DNA of 64,000 nt from Vibrio thalassae (GTDB lineage Bacteria; Pseudomonadota; Gammaproteobacteria; Enterobacterales; Vibrionaceae): NCBI RefSeq assembly GCF_900089835.1, contig NZ_OANU01000053.1, positions 1-64,000 of the forward strand, given 5' to 3'. The position numbers were made by a program, and so were the translations under genes. Numbering within the stretch: position 1 is the stretch's first letter; each line of letters starts with the position of its first letter. A model generated the notes under the pieces. It made no database searches. It had not been told where the DNA came from and saw only the letters and a program-made list of their open reading frames with translations. This document shows, one piece after another, positions 54,580 through 64,000 of the stretch.

Positions 54580-55134
54580 CTAATCATCTGCATTCAATAA
54601 ATCATCTTTAGCAGCAGCCAGATATTGGAACATTGACCAGTAGGTTAATACCGTCGCAACATAAAGAGCACCGAAGCCTAGCCATACCATCCAATCGTCA
54701 TAGCGCCAGATAAGTACCCACAGTGCAAACATCTGTGTGAGGGTCTTAACTTTACCTACCCACGACACAGCGACACTGGCACGTTTTCCTATTTCAGCCA
54801 TCCATTCTCTCAGCGCTGAAATGATAATCTCACGGGCAATCATAGTGACCGCAGGGATCGTCACCCAAATACTGTGATAGTGTTCAGTAATAAGAATTAA
54901 TGCCGAGGCTACTAACACTTTGTCGGCAACTGGATCTATAAACGCACCGAATCGAGAAGTTTGCCCTAGCTTGCGAGCTAACATCCCATCCAACCAATCG
55001 GTAAAACCGGCGACCCAGAACACCATAGCGGCAGAAAACGGCGCCCAGCTGTATGGGAGATAGAAAACTACAATGAACACGGGGATGAGAAATAATCTCA
55101 ACAAAGACAGAATGTTAGGTATGTTTAAACGCAT
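54580..55134 (-). CDS. pgsA: CDP-diacylglycerol-glycerol-3-phosphate 3-phosphatidyltransferase
   Basis: Makes phosphatidylglycerol phosphate at the inner membrane. 184 residues, about four to six membrane segments; the CDP-alcohol phosphotransferase motif is complete: [18 protein letters not shown] then AFIDPVADK (DG, AR, G, D and D). 48 bp after uvrC, the same order as in E. coli. Confidence 0.95.
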   Translation of the reverse strand: MRLNIPNILSLLRLFLIPVFIVVFYLPYSWAPFSAAMVFWVAGFTDWLDGMLARKLGQTSRFGAFIDPVADKVLVASALILITEHYHSIWVTIPAVTMIAREIIISALREWMAEIGKRASVAVSWVGKVKTLTQMFALWVLIWRYDDWMVWLGFGALYVATVLTYWSMFQYLAAAKDDLLNADD

Positions 55135-55182
55135 ATTATTATCGGCTCTTTTCTACTGCGCCTTTATGTTGCGGGATTTTCT

Positions 55183-57018
55183 CTAGTGTTTCAATGCTTG
55201 ATAGATGTTTTCTGCCAAAGATTTGCTAATTCCGGGTACTTTGGCGATTTCTTCTACACTGGCTCGCTTAAGTTCTTGCATTCCACCCATATATTTCAAA
55301 AGAGCTTGGCGACGCTTAGGGCCCACACCTTCAATTCCTTCGAGTGGGCTGGTCCTTCTTGTTTTGGCGCGTTTTGCTCTATGACCCGCTATCGCATGGT
55401 CATGGCTCTCATCCCGAATATGCTGAATAAGATGTAGCGCAGGTGCATCACTCGGTAAGTTGAACTCTCGACCTTCTGGAGTGATCAAAGTTTCCAAACC
55501 GGGTTTCCGCGTCACACCTTTCGCAATACCAATCAATAATGGATGCTTAGGCCACTCTCCCCAATACTTTGAAACGATTTCAACAGCGCGATTGAGCTGC
55601 CCTTTTCCCCCATCAATAAAGATTATGTCAGGGATTTTATCCACATCAATTTGTTTAGAGTAGCGACGTTCAAGCACTTGTCCCATAGCTGCATAATCAT
55701 CGCCACCAGTGATACCCGTTATATTGTAGCGACGATACTCTTGTTTTAGCGGCCCTTCTTGGTTGAACACCACACAAGATGCGATTGTGCTCTCTCCCAT
55801 GGTATGACTGATATCAAAACACTCCATTCGAGCTATATTGTCCAACTCTAACTCTTCTTGAAGAGCCTTAAAGCGTTGGTTTATCGTCATCTTATGGTTA
55901 ATTTTGGTCGTTATTGCCGTAAGCGCATTGGTATTTGATAACTTAAGGTATCTGCCACGTGAACCTGTTGGGTTAACATGAAAAATCACTTTTCTACCAA
56001 CAATCTCAGACAGTGCTTTAGTCAACGTACTCACATCCTCGACTAAGTCATCGTTGAGGATGATTCGAGTGGGTATGGTTCTTGATTCTGTGTGATTCAA
56101 GTAATATTGACTTAAGAAGCTATAAAACACCTCTCTGCGGTCAGTATTGCTCGGGATTTTAGGGAAATGACTGCGGCTACCCAGTACTTTCCCTTGCCTG
56201 ATCATCAATATATGAACGCAGGCGACGCCCTTTTCTTGCGCAAAACCAAGCACATCCATATCGTCGTCACTGTCTTCAGAAACGAACTGTTGTTCTTGTA
56301 CTCGCCTGATAGCTTGAATTTGGTCACGATATTTGGCCGCGTCTTCAAACTTCAGGTTTCGGCTGGCTTCATCCATTTTTTCTACCAGCATTTGCAGCAC
56401 GTTCTTATCTTTCCCTTGCAAGAAGAGTCGCAACAAGCCAACTAGCTCGGCGTATTCTTCATCAGAAATAATGCTACTAACACAAGGTCCGGCACAGCGT
56501 CCAATTTGATACATCAGACAAGGACGACTACGGTTGGCATACACCGAGTCTTCACATTGACGTACAGGAAAGATTTTTTGTAGAAGATGGAGCGTTTGCC
56601 TAACGGCACCGGAGTCGGGATAAGGGCCGAAATATTCACCCTTCTTACGCCTTGATCCGCGGTGCATCGACAATCTAGGGTGCTTATGTCCTGACAAAAA
56701 GATGTACGGATAAGACTTATCGTCCCTGAGCAACACATTATATTTGGGCAGATATTGCTTAATATAGTTGTGCTCTAGGATCAGTGCTTCGGTTTCAGTA
56801 TGAGTAACAGTGACATCGATCTTCGCGATGTTGCTCACTAACGTGCGGGTCTTTTCGCTGTCAACTCGTTTTCGGAAGTAACTAGTAAGGCGTTTTTTGA
56901 GGTCTTTGGCTTTACCGACGTAAATAACCACCGACTCGGCGTCGTACATTCGGTAGACGCCGGGCTGGTTAGTTACAGTCTTTAGAAATGATGTTGAATC
57001 AAAAATGTGTTCCGACAC
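55183..57018 (-). CDS. uvrC: Excinuclease ABC subunit C (UvrC), GTG start
   Basis: Makes both cuts in nucleotide excision repair. 611 residues: GIY-YIG nuclease (about 15-95, [20 protein letters not shown]), UVR region (about 205-240), RNase H-like nuclease domain with [12 protein letters not shown] and FIDGGKGQL, and C-terminal helix-hairpin-helix ([15 protein letters not shown]). The GTG start at 57018 shares its first G with the TAG stop of uvrY, so the two are coupled. Confidence 0.96.
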   Translation of the reverse strand: MSEHIFDSTSFLKTVTNQPGVYRMYDAESVVIYVGKAKDLKKRLTSYFRKRVDSEKTRTLVSNIAKIDVTVTHTETEALILEHNYIKQYLPKYNVLLRDDKSYPYIFLSGHKHPRLSMHRGSRRKKGEYFGPYPDSGAVRQTLHLLQKIFPVRQCEDSVYANRSRPCLMYQIGRCAGPCVSSIISDEEYAELVGLLRLFLQGKDKNVLQMLVEKMDEASRNLKFEDAAKYRDQIQAIRRVQEQQFVSEDSDDDMDVLGFAQEKGVACVHILMIRQGKVLGSRSHFPKIPSNTDRREVFYSFLSQYYLNHTESRTIPTRIILNDDLVEDVSTLTKALSEIVGRKVIFHVNPTGSRGRYLKLSNTNALTAITTKINHKMTINQRFKALQEELELDNIARMECFDISHTMGESTIASCVVFNQEGPLKQEYRRYNITGITGGDDYAAMGQVLERRYSKQIDVDKIPDIIFIDGGKGQLNRAVEIVSKYWGEWPKHPLLIGIAKGVTRKPGLETLITPEGREFNLPSDAPALHLIQHIRDESHDHAIAGHRAKRAKTRRTSPLEGIEGVGPKRRQALLKYMGGMQELKRASVEEIAKVPGISKSLAENIYQALKH

Positions 57019-57662
57019 TACAATGTCTCAGTATCTAACATTCCATGTCGAATAGCTAAATGAGTCAGTTCAACATCACCATTGATATCTAGCTTACTGA
57101 AAAGTCTGTATCGATAGCTATTAACCGTTTTTGGACTCAGACTCAACTGCTCTGAGATATCCGTAACCTTTTGGCCTTTAGTGATCATCATCATAATTTG
57201 AAGTTCACGTTCAGAAAGGTCTTTAAACGGGTTCTCGGATGCTGATGAAAATTGGCTAAGAGCCATTTGCTGAGCAATTTCAGGAGAAATATATCTCTGA
57301 CCGCTATTGACGAGTCGAATAGCATTGACCATTTCATCCGGTGCTGCACCTTTGGTTAGATACCCAGCGGCACCAGCTTGCATCACTTTTGTCGGAAAAG
57401 GATTTTCCGTATGTACAGTTAACACGATGATCTTAATGTCTGGGTTGTGGCGAAGAATCTTCTTGGTTGCTTCTAAACCGCCAATACCAGGCATATTCAT
57501 ATCCATTAAAATGACGTCAACATGGTTGCTACGACACCATTTCACGGCTTCTTCACCACTGTCAGCTTCTCCTGCTACATTCATTCCACGGACGTCTTCG
57601 ATAATACGTCGTATCCCTGTGCGAACCAGTTCGTGATCATCTACAAGGAAAACATTAATCAA
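57018..57662 (-). CDS. uvrY: Response regulator UvrY/VarA, TTG start
   Basis: Regulator partner of BarA/VarS, activating the small RNAs that sequester CsrA. Taking the TTG at 57662 gives 214 residues beginning [13 protein letters not shown], as in E. coli UvrY; GGAG lies eight bases before it. The frame is open 13 codons further, but without a family match. Receiver with D8, D9 and D54 ([10 protein letters not shown]), LuxR-type HTH at about 145-200 ([25 protein letters not shown]). Leads the uvrY-uvrC-pgsA unit. Confidence 0.93.
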   Translation of the reverse strand: MINVFLVDDHELVRTGIRRIIEDVRGMNVAGEADSGEEAVKWCRSNHVDVILMDMNMPGIGGLEATKKILRHNPDIKIIVLTVHTENPFPTKVMQAGAAGYLTKGAAPDEMVNAIRLVNSGQRYISPEIAQQMALSQFSSASENPFKDLSERELQIMMMITKGQKVTDISEQLSLSPKTVNSYRYRLFSKLDINGDVELTHLAIRHGMLDTETL

Positions 57663-58144
57663 ACTTGTATCTCCACACTTGTCTATTGGCTCTGCGACCA
57701 CTTGAGGTGAGTGGATAGCAGCATGACTCGCTATCTTACCTCATTTGAAACGTAATTGCTCTCATGCAGATCGTGCACAAGCGCAAACTTTGGCAAACAC
57801 ATTACGATGAAGATGAAGCGTCGTCAATCATAAAAACTTTAAAATCATTAGGTTAGAAATTGGTCACTCATCCTAGTGGCTAAACGTAACCCCGCGTTTT
57901 ACTACGATTATTTCTCGATGCTTACCTATGAAACCCAATACACATCATATGCCATAAAATTACAAAAACTCGATATAAATCACTATTCTATTTTATACTG
58001 ATCACTATTAAAGTTTAGCGCATGCTGGCAGATTTTCGCTGTTCGCGCGCCTTTGTTACACTACTTCCTCACTCGCGATTATCAGACAGTGATATTTCGT
58101 TCAAAATTCGTACAAAACATATATTGCCGTAGGAAAACACCGAA
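57663..58144. promoter_or_regulatory. Divergent region between uvrY and polB
   Basis: 482 bp without a convincing ORF beyond the unsupported upstream extension of the uvrY frame. It must hold the uvrY promoter (leftward) and the polB promoter (rightward). I see no clean LexA box (CTG-N10-CAG) and no other clear element. Confidence 0.45.
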
Positions 58145-60523
58145 TTGGACATCCATAAAGGGTTTCTATTAACCCGACAATCAAGAGATACACGCCAAGG
58201 GCCACAAATTGAACTGTGGATTTCGACGGCTAGTGGACCAGTCCAAATTGTTGTCGATGGTCAAAGACCAGTGTTTTTCGTACCAAGTTACACAGCTGAA
58301 CTGGTCGATGAGTTGGCTTCTGATGCCAAACTCCCTATAGACCTTAAGCCCGTTGCGCTGAAAAGCTTTGAGGGTGACACGCTCGTTGCTGTCTATAGTC
58401 TGTCTATTTCAGGCGCACGCAAACTCCATGAATTATTGATAAGCAATGATATTCTCGTGCTTGAAGCCGACATAAAATTAGCTGACCGCTTTTTAATGGA
58501 GCGTTTTATTCAAGGCAGTTTGGCCGTAACTGGCCATTGCGAAGTGATTAACGCCAATGCCTCTAACCAGTACATCCGAATCACTAATGCCAAATGTAAA
58601 GCCTATGACTATGCGCCCGAGTTAAATGTGGTGTCTTTAGATATTGAATGCTCTGAGAAAGGTCAGTTGTACTCAATTGGACTCGATAGTGCAAAAGACA
58701 GCCGCGTTATTATGGTTGGGCAACCTCAAGCATGTGAGACCAAAGTGGAATGGGTTGAGGATGAAAAAGCGCTCCTTGTCGCTTTAAACCACTGGTTTAA
58801 AGCTTACGACCCAGATGTCATTGTCGGATGGAGTGTCATCGATTTCGATTTTAAATTGCTCCACAAACGTGCAGAGTTAAACTGCTTAGCATTAAATCTG
58901 GGACGAGGCGAACAGAACATTTATTTTCGCACGCTCCCTTCCAGTCAGCAGAGCTTTATTACCATTCCTGGACGTGTGGTGCTGGACGGTATTGATACGC
59001 TCAAAACGGCCACGTACGGGTTTCGCTCTTGGTCGCTAGAGTCGGTCTCTCAGGAACTATTAGGCGAAGGAAAAGCGATTCATAATGTCCATGACAGAAT
59101 GGCGGAAATTAACGCCATGTTTCGCCAAGATAAGCCTTCATTAGCAAAGTACAATTTGCAAGATTGTTTGTTAGTCAATCGTATTTTCGAGCACACCCAC
59201 CTACTTGAATTTGCCATAGAACGCACCAAACTCACTGGCGTTGAGTTAGACCGTGTGGGGGGCTCAGTCGCGGCTTTCACCAACCTCTACCTGCCACGAC
59301 TGCATCGTTCTAACTATGCCGCCCCCAACTTACATCCCGAAAACTGGGTTGCTAGCCCTGGCGGTTATGTGATGGATTCTATTCCGGGCTTATATGACTC
59401 GGTACTTGTCCTCGATTTTAAGAGTCTTTACCCCTCTATTATACGCTCATTTTTAATCGACCCTATGGGGTTAATCGAAGGGTTAAAGTTAGAGATAGGG
59501 AAAAATGATGATCAGGCCGTCGCAGGATTTCGAGGAGGTCAATTCCATCGTACCCAGCATTTTCTTCCAAATTTGATCGAAGAGTTGTGGAAAGCGCGCG
59601 ATGTCGCAAAAGCTAACAATGAAAAAGCTTTTTCTCAAGCGATCAAGATTATCATGAACTCATTTTATGGCGTACTTGGTTCTTCTGGTTGTCGATTTTT
59701 TGATACTCGCTTGGCGTCATCCATTACGATGCGTGGTCACGAGATAATGAAAACATCGAAGCGATTGATTGAAGAAAAAGGGTATCAAGTTATCTATGGC
59801 GACACTGACTCAACCTTTGTTTCATTAAATGGCAAATTTGATGCCCAAAGCGCCGATACGATCGGCAACCAACTCATTGATTACCTTAATGCATGGTGGG
59901 CTGACCATCTAAAACAAGAGTATAACCTGACGTCCATGTTGGAGCTCGAATACGAAACACATTATCAGAAATTCTTAATGCCAACGATAAGGGGGTCTGA
60001 GATCGGTTCCAAAAAACGGTATGCGGGCTTGATTAGCGATGGTGGCAACGAAAAGCTGATTTTCAAAGGATTAGAAAGCGCTCGAACGGATTGGACAGCG
60101 CTGGCGCAACAATTCCAGCAAAAGCTCTATATGATGGTATTTAACAACCAAGACCCATCAGATTATGTACGCTCATTTGTCGAAAGCACCTCTCGTGGTG
60201 AATTTGATGACCAATTAGTTTACAAAAAGCGTCTACGCCGAAAGCTTCATGAGTATCAAAAAAATATTCCGCCGCAAGTGCGCGCAGCTCGAATGGCTGA
60301 CGACATTAACCAACAGCTAGGACGTCCACTGCAATACCAAAACCGCGGTAGAATCGAGTATGTCATTACTTTGAATGGGCCTGAGCCAATTGAATATCAG
60401 CGCACACCCATTGATTATCAGCATTACATTGACAAGCAGCTTCGGCCCATTGCAGAAGCTATCTTGCCATTTATAGGTCAGAGCTTCGACGATCTAAGTG
60501 CGCCTCAGATGGGGTTATTCTAA
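58145..60523 (+). CDS. polB: DNA polymerase II, TTG start
   Basis: Family B repair and restart polymerase, 792 residues (E. coli 783). Exonuclease motif I VVSLDIECSEKG (about 163-174), exonuclease II/III regions VIVGWSVIDFDFKLL and YNLQDCLLVNRIF, polymerase motif A DFKSLYPSIIRSFL (about 427-440), motif B KIIMNSFYGVLG and motif C YGDTDSTFV. The C-terminal GLF fits a clamp-binding motif (QMGLF). The start is TTG at 58145 with AGGA upstream; N-terminal HKGFLLTRQSRDT aligns with the E. coli start. Confidence 0.95.
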   Translation: MDIHKGFLLTRQSRDTRQGPQIELWISTASGPVQIVVDGQRPVFFVPSYTAELVDELASDAKLPIDLKPVALKSFEGDTLVAVYSLSISGARKLHELLISNDILVLEADIKLADRFLMERFIQGSLAVTGHCEVINANASNQYIRITNAKCKAYDYAPELNVVSLDIECSEKGQLYSIGLDSAKDSRVIMVGQPQACETKVEWVEDEKALLVALNHWFKAYDPDVIVGWSVIDFDFKLLHKRAELNCLALNLGRGEQNIYFRTLPSSQQSFITIPGRVVLDGIDTLKTATYGFRSWSLESVSQELLGEGKAIHNVHDRMAEINAMFRQDKPSLAKYNLQDCLLVNRIFEHTHLLEFAIERTKLTGVELDRVGGSVAAFTNLYLPRLHRSNYAAPNLHPENWVASPGGYVMDSIPGLYDSVLVLDFKSLYPSIIRSFLIDPMGLIEGLKLEIGKNDDQAVAGFRGGQFHRTQHFLPNLIEELWKARDVAKANNEKAFSQAIKIIMNSFYGVLGSSGCRFFDTRLASSITMRGHEIMKTSKRLIEEKGYQVIYGDTDSTFVSLNGKFDAQSADTIGNQLIDYLNAWWADHLKQEYNLTSMLELEYETHYQKFLMPTIRGSEIGSKKRYAGLISDGGNEKLIFKGLESARTDWTALAQQFQQKLYMMVFNNQDPSDYVRSFVESTSRGEFDDQLVYKKRLRRKLHEYQKNIPPQVRAARMADDINQQLGRPLQYQNRGRIEYVITLNGPEPIEYQRTPIDYQHYIDKQLRPIAEAILPFIGQSFDDLSAPQMGLF

Positions 60524-60531
60524 GTTCACGG

Positions 60532-61299
60532 CTAACCGATACGAAATTCCGTTTTTTTATATTCGTTAGCCATCCACGGACCGAACTCATCCAAAAGCCC
60601 TACCACTGAACGTTTAGGTATGAGGCGAGTCCCTAATAAAATACCAAGACGTTCGATAGTCTGCTGGCGTTCGGGGAAATACGCTAAGAACTGCGCACCA
60701 CATTCGAGCGGGTCATCTATCCATCTTTTGTGTTTATGGAGTACTAAACCATAGGCAGCACGCAACAGCTTTTTAGCCATTTCGCGCTGCGCCACCAACT
60801 GCTCGCCCTCTGTCATTGCTTGTGCTATCTGATGACGAAGCGCCACGGAACACTCGGCAATATCCATGTTCCACTGCTTAGAAATCTCCCAACTTGGAAT
60901 GTAGTCTCCAAAACACTCGGCGAGATCGTCACCATAAATGTTGTGGCAACATTGTTTCAACAAGAATCCCCACGTGAACAACGCATCGATTGAGACCACT
61001 TGCTCAACAATAGCAGTGCGAATAGCGATTCCTCGAACAAAAGGAAATGCCTTCTGAATACGCCAATTAATACTGTTGAAAAGAGACGTTTTACCATTGC
61101 TAAATGGGCGATATGTCACCACCACAACATCCAAGTTGGACACGCCGGGTTTGGCTCGCCCTTGGGCGACAGAGCCATAGATATAAACGCTGTGTAGATT
61201 GTCTTTAAGGCTCGCTTTTAGACACGCTAGCAAATCATGAACGACATCAATATATTCAGGTTGAAAGTTCAATAATGGCAGTGAGTTCGGAGTAGGCAC
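60532..61299 (-). CDS. Nucleotidyltransferase-domain protein (MNT/ANT-like)
   Basis: 255 residues. Pol-beta-type nucleotidyltransferase motif VYIYGSVAQGRAKPGVSNLDVVVV (Gly-Ser and two catalytic Asp, though spaced as N-L-D) at about 38-61, followed by a helical C-terminal domain. Resembles streptomycin-type adenylyltransferases and minimal nucleotidyltransferases, but no antibiotic activity can be claimed. Convergent with polB, 8 bp apart. Confidence 0.75.
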   Translation of the reverse strand: MPTPNSLPLLNFQPEYIDVVHDLLACLKASLKDNLHSVYIYGSVAQGRAKPGVSNLDVVVVTYRPFSNGKTSLFNSINWRIQKAFPFVRGIAIRTAIVEQVVSIDALFTWGFLLKQCCHNIYGDDLAECFGDYIPSWEISKQWNMDIAECSVALRHQIAQAMTEGEQLVAQREMAKKLLRAAYGLVLHKHKRWIDDPLECGAQFLAYFPERQQTIERLGILLGTRLIPKRSVVGLLDEFGPWMANEYKKTEFRIG

Positions 61300-61458
61300 G
61301 ATATCGATCTAAAGTACTGCAGGTTTTTCTATTCTACGTTTCGACTACTTGAGATTCAATGAGCAAATGAATCGTGCTCAGCATCACATGTTTCTTGAGC
61401 AAAGTAAGACTTCGGAAGTATAATTGATTGTCTAAACAAAAAACGAAGGAAATATTCC

Positions 61459-62025
61459 ATGCCTAAGGCAAGTGAGCTAAAAAAAGGTTTTGCGATTGAG
61501 TCAAATGGCAAAACGTTGCTAATCAAAGATATCGAAGTGACGACTCCAGGCGGTCGTGGCGGTGCAAAGATCTACAAATTGCGTTGTACTGATTTGGCGA
61601 CAGGCTCAAGAGTTGATGAGCGTTACAAGTCTGACGATACTCTAGATACCGTTGAAATGAACAAGCGTAACGTCACTTTCTCATACGTTGATGGTGATGA
61701 GTACATCTTCATGGATAATGAAGACTACAGTCAGTTCACTTTCAAACACAGCGAAATCGAAGACGAATTACTTTTCATCAACGAAGACACTCAAGGTGTA
61801 CAAGTTATTGTTGTCAACGGCAGCGCTGTTGGTCTTGAACTCCCTTCTTCTGTAGAACTTGTTATTGAAGAGACTGATCCTTCAATTAAAGGAGCGTCAG
61901 CGTCGGCACGTACAAAACCAGCACGTCTATCTACCGGTCTTACTGTACAAGTACCAGAGTACATTGCGACTGGCGATCGAGTGGTGATCAATACTACTGA
62001 ACGTAAATACATGAACCGAGCGTAA
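61459..62025 (+). CDS. efpL: Elongation factor P-like protein EfpL (YeiP)
   Basis: 188 residues, three beta-barrel domains as in EF-P. Aligns with E. coli YeiP/EfpL: MPKASELKKGFAIESNGKTL, YVDGDEYIFMDNEDYSQ, GASASARTKPARLSTGLTVQVPEYI. The tip of the first loop, TTPGGRGG, has Arg at residue 33 where EF-P carries the modified Lys, as in EfpL. Works at ribosomes stalled on proline-containing motifs. GAAGGAAA precedes the ATG. The next gene starts 3 bp after its stop. Confidence 0.95.
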   Translation: MPKASELKKGFAIESNGKTLLIKDIEVTTPGGRGGAKIYKLRCTDLATGSRVDERYKSDDTLDTVEMNKRNVTFSYVDGDEYIFMDNEDYSQFTFKHSEIEDELLFINEDTQGVQVIVVNGSAVGLELPSSVELVIEETDPSIKGASASARTKPARLSTGLTVQVPEYIATGDRVVINTTERKYMNRA

Positions 62026-62028
62026 GTT

Positions 62029-62346
62029 ATGTCAGAACTGATTTCATACGATGACGTTATTGAAGCGGCCTACGACATCTTCTTGGAGATGGCCCCTGAT
62101 AATCTCGAACCTGCAGATGTGATTCTTTTCACAGCACAATTTGACGACCGTGGCGCAGCTGAGGTGGTAGAAACTGGTTTGGATTGGGCTGAACAAGTAG
62201 GATTCGACGTTGATGAAAGCTACGCAGAAGTGCGTATCGGATTAGTCAACGAAGAAGACGATGTTCTTGATGATGTATTCGCGCGCTTATTGGTAAGCCG
62301 TGATCCTGATAATAAGTTCTGTCATATCCTATGGAAGCGCGATTAA
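62029..62346 (+). CDS. yciU: DUF440 dsDNA-mimic protein (YciU/HI1450)
   Basis: 105 residues, strongly acidic (about a quarter Asp/Glu), with the family segments AAYDIFLEMAPDNLEPADVILF and DDVFARLLVSRDPDNKFCHILWKRD. Members mimic double-stranded DNA and may bind HU-like or other DNA-binding proteins. Cotranscribed with efpL. Confidence 0.92.
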   Translation: MSELISYDDVIEAAYDIFLEMAPDNLEPADVILFTAQFDDRGAAEVVETGLDWAEQVGFDVDESYAEVRIGLVNEEDDVLDDVFARLLVSRDPDNKFCHILWKRD

Positions 62347-62366
62347 TCATCGACTTTCCCTGAATT

Positions 62367-62394
62367 AAAAAGCTCAGCAATTGCTGAGCTTTTT
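62367..62394 (+). terminator. efpL-yciU terminator
   Basis: AAAAAGCTCAGCAA followed directly by its complement TTGCTGAGCTTTTT, a perfect 28-bp palindrome with T run, serving also the leftward PAP2 gene. Confidence 0.93.
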
Positions 62395-62416
62395 GTTTGC
62401 TATCTATGGCGAGACA

Positions 62417-62950
62417 CTACCAAACATAGGTCATTGAAATACCAGCGCCTTGTGAAGTGGCCCAGGGCAGCAATTGCACATTAGGGTCTAACTTGTCGGT
62501 AAATATCCAACCTGTAAAGACCCCGATAGCCGCCCCTGCTGCTACATCACGCCAATAGTGTTTGTCCGCTTGAACGCGACCAACACCAACTAACGTTGCA
62601 ATACCATAAGCGGGCAACCCCACTTGCCACCCATGCCTGATGTGCAATGTTGTTGCAGAAGCAAAAGCATTTGCCGTATGGTTTGATGGAAAGCTTTTGT
62701 GATCACTACCATCGGGTCTAGGCGCATCTATTGTGTGCTTTCCTACCAAACCGATGGCCGAGGCAGAGCCAATACTCAAACCTGCCTGCCAAACCCCTTC
62801 CCAATCGTCTCGGTATGCCGGTAACCCCGCTGCCAAACCAACCAATCCGTAGGCGCCGATGTCGCTGAATAAATCCCAGTTGTCTTTGTTAGAGGCCGAC
62901 ACTAGCGTGCTGATAACACAGCTTAAAATCAGTAGAAAGAAACGTTGCAT
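62417..62950 (-). CDS. PAP2-family phosphatase
   Basis: 177 residues, signal peptide (about 1-19), several membrane segments. All three phosphatase motifs are intact: KHTIDAPRP (K-x6-RP), FPSNHTA (PSxH-like) and RVQADKHYWRD (R-x5-H-x3-D). Dephosphorylates a lipid pyrophosphate such as undecaprenyl diphosphate on the periplasmic side, or another lipid phosphate; not resolvable from sequence. Confidence 0.9.
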   Translation of the reverse strand: MQRFFLLILSCVISTLVSASNKDNWDLFSDIGAYGLVGLAAGLPAYRDDWEGVWQAGLSIGSASAIGLVGKHTIDAPRPDGSDHKSFPSNHTANAFASATTLHIRHGWQVGLPAYGIATLVGVGRVQADKHYWRDVAAGAAIGVFTGWIFTDKLDPNVQLLPWATSQGAGISMTYVW

Positions 62951-63063
62951 GACAAACAGTTACCTTAAGAAAACCAGCATGAAGTCTACCTTAACTTCAT
63001 GTAAATGAATACGTCATGCAATGTCTATTTACTCTTTCAATGTTCCGCCACTGTATCGCTAAC

Positions 63064-63459
63064 TTACTTTCTGGAAAGTTTAGTGGCTTGCTTCTTCAGT
63101 TCGAAATCAAACTCATCAGGGAACAAAATGACCCCTTCTTCATTTTGATTTGGGAATACGACAACAGCTAATTCGTCATCCTCCAAGCCATAGGTCCAAC
63201 GGCTATGCCATTTATTCAAAGAGATCGCCTCAGCTTTACAATGATCCCACTCTCCTGTGGCCCATTGTTCAGCCAACTCTTGATGTGGCCAAACTGGAAC
63301 ACAATCTTCATCTTCAGTGTTTAACATGACACAGCCATGTTCATCAGTAAGAATCCAAATCTGACGTTCCTGTACCATGGTTTTTACGCTGTACTTCAGC
63401 CGCTTCTCTCCGTCATAGCTGGAGATTTCTTCGATTTGCTGTTGCTCTAATGCCATCAC
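63064..63459 (-). CDS. DUF2750-family protein
   Basis: 131 residues, soluble. Family core IWILTDEHGCVMLNTEDEDCVPVWPHQELAEQWA followed by acidic DDELAVVVFPNQNEEGVILFPDEFDFEL. Function unknown. Two ATG codons in a row start it (63459, 63456). Confidence 0.85.
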   Translation of the reverse strand: MMALEQQQIEEISSYDGEKRLKYSVKTMVQERQIWILTDEHGCVMLNTEDEDCVPVWPHQELAEQWATGEWDHCKAEAISLNKWHSRWTYGLEDDELAVVVFPNQNEEGVILFPDEFDFELKKQATKLSRK

Positions 63460-63492
63460 TGAACACCTTTATCTAGAGTCTAAAATTAAAAA

Positions 63493-63521
63493 AACCCCAG
63501 TATTTTAGATACTAGGGCTTT
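63493..63521 (-). terminator. Pyrophosphatase gene terminator
   Basis: CCCCAGTAT and ATACTAGGG pair with one mismatch around a short loop; on the minus strand a T run follows. Confidence 0.8.
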
Positions 63522-63539
63522 TACAAACTTAGTGAATAA

Positions 63540-64000
63540 TTACACTAGCTCGTTCTGAAGCCAAGGCCAACCTTGCTTCTTGCGGCTCAGTGTATTTTCC
63601 ATCATAAGTATGCCATCTTCTTCGTGCTTACCTAATTTATCAGCCCACTCACCTTTGTAGATTAAGCGGGTTTGTGCGGTTGTGATATCCGTTAGCATTA
63701 CAGCGGCAAACGCTAGCGCTTCTTCTTCACAACGACGAATTAGGTCAGCTTCAAGCGCTTCAATCATACCTTCAACTTGCTCAAGTGTTGCCAGTTCAAC
63801 TTGACCAACCACAACATCACGACCATTGAATGGGTATGCTTTAAGGTCTTTCTCTACTAGCTCAGCTGCTGTTAGACCTTCAATATTTGTTTTTGCGATC
63901 AGCAGATCTTTGATGAATGCATCAAGGTCTTCAACACCAGCAATCTCTGCCAGTTCTGCTACCGCATCTTTGTCTTTTTGAGTACAAGTTGGCGATGCGA
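63540..64000 (-). CDS. ppaC: Manganese-dependent inorganic pyrophosphatase, C-terminal part (cut by right edge)
   Basis: The frame is open from the right edge to the TAA at 63540, giving about 153 residues of the C-terminal half. NIEGLTAAELVEKDLKAYPFNGRDVVVGQVEL matches family II pyrophosphatases, as does the DHHA2 signature near the end (NTLSRKKQGWPWLQ, the S-R-K-K substrate loop). Hydrolyses pyrophosphate with Mn. The catalytic DHH half lies beyond the window. Confidence 0.93.
   Translation of the reverse strand, partial: ASPTCTQKDKDAVAELAEIAGVEDLDAFIKDLLIAKTNIEGLTAAELVEKDLKAYPFNGRDVVVGQVELATLEQVEGMIEALEADLIRRCEEEALAFAAVMLTDITTAQTRLIYKGEWADKLGKHEEDGILMMENTLSRKKQGWPWLQNELV

Noticed and set aside
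57663..58144. LexA box before polB
   Set aside because: E. coli polB is SOS-controlled, so I looked for CTG-N10-CAG, but found no acceptable match.
60532..61299. Aminoglycoside resistance gene
   Set aside because: The nucleotidyltransferase motif resembles ANT enzymes, but the protein lacks enough specific likeness and sits in core-genome context, so a resistance call is not supported.
1..64000. CRISPR array, prophage, integron attC sites or toxin-antitoxin module
   Set aside because: No spaced direct repeats, phage structural genes, attC-like repeats or paired small toxin/antitoxin ORFs were seen; the only tandem repeat is the heptamer at 37515.

Overview
This window is Vibrio chromosomal DNA. 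The reasons are the fused 2,4-diaminobutyrate aminotransferase/decarboxylase next to carboxynorspermidine dehydrogenase and decarboxylase (the norspermidine route typical of vibrios), a CosR-like MarR regulator next to a BCCT betaine transporter, an uvrY(varA)-uvrC-pgsA-tRNA block, and many Vibrio-type DUF proteins (DUF2982, DUF2999, DUF1513, DUF3179, DUF2750). From memory, much of 0-35 kb follows the gene order of the large chromosome of V. cholerae around sdaA, asnS, opuD/cosR and ribA; no comparison was run.

Layout. 0-3 kb: the end of a transposase-like ORF, then serine uptake and deamination (sdaC, L-serine dehydratase). 3-6.4 kb: queD and a three-gene overlapping glycosyltransfer operon (unknown membrane protein, GtrB/DPM1-like GT2, PIG-V-like mannosyltransferase). 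6.7-14.5 kb: an MCP with a c-type heme motif, asnS, an unknown small protein, aspC, and a two-gene unit of a CNB-CBS-DUF294 protein with a DEDDh exonuclease. 14.5-19.2 kb: a dCache MCP, a BCCT carrier and CosR. 19.3-24.5 kb: a TRAP transporter (dctP-dctQ-dctM) followed by its probable NarL-type two-component system. 24.8-29.2 kb: a histone-H1-like small protein, a DUF2982 protein, and a peptidoglycan unit (LdtD, MepK, YcbL). 29.3-34.2 kb: an iron-type operon (imelysin, di-heme oxidoreductase, a second imelysin, DUF1513) behind a Fur-box-like site. 34.3-37.5 kb: ribA with a long palindromic operator, a small GTG-start gene, WbuC-like cupin and dbpA. 37.6-42.8 kb: an anaerobic DMSO-reductase operon (dmsABC, TorD-like chaperone, NapF-like ferredoxin) behind a perfect FNR site. 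43-47 kb: LysR/GST pair, DUF2999, DUF3179, DUF1439 lipoprotein. 47-53.7 kb: the norspermidine operon with a long leader, and a riboflavin-synthase-like gene. 53.8-57.7 kb: four tRNA genes, pgsA, uvrC, uvrY. 58-64 kb: polB, a nucleotidyltransferase, efpL-yciU, a PAP2 phosphatase, DUF2750, and the C-terminal part of a family II pyrophosphatase running off the right edge.

Most of the window is ordinary, well-kept core genome with hairpin terminators between units. I see no prophage, CRISPR array, toxin-antitoxin or defence island. The parts most worth a second look are the imelysin/di-heme cluster, in which one imelysin has lost its motif histidine; the PIG-V/GtrB-like operon; the 27-bp palindrome before ribA; the H1-like basic protein; and the norspermidine leader with two overlapping short ORFs.
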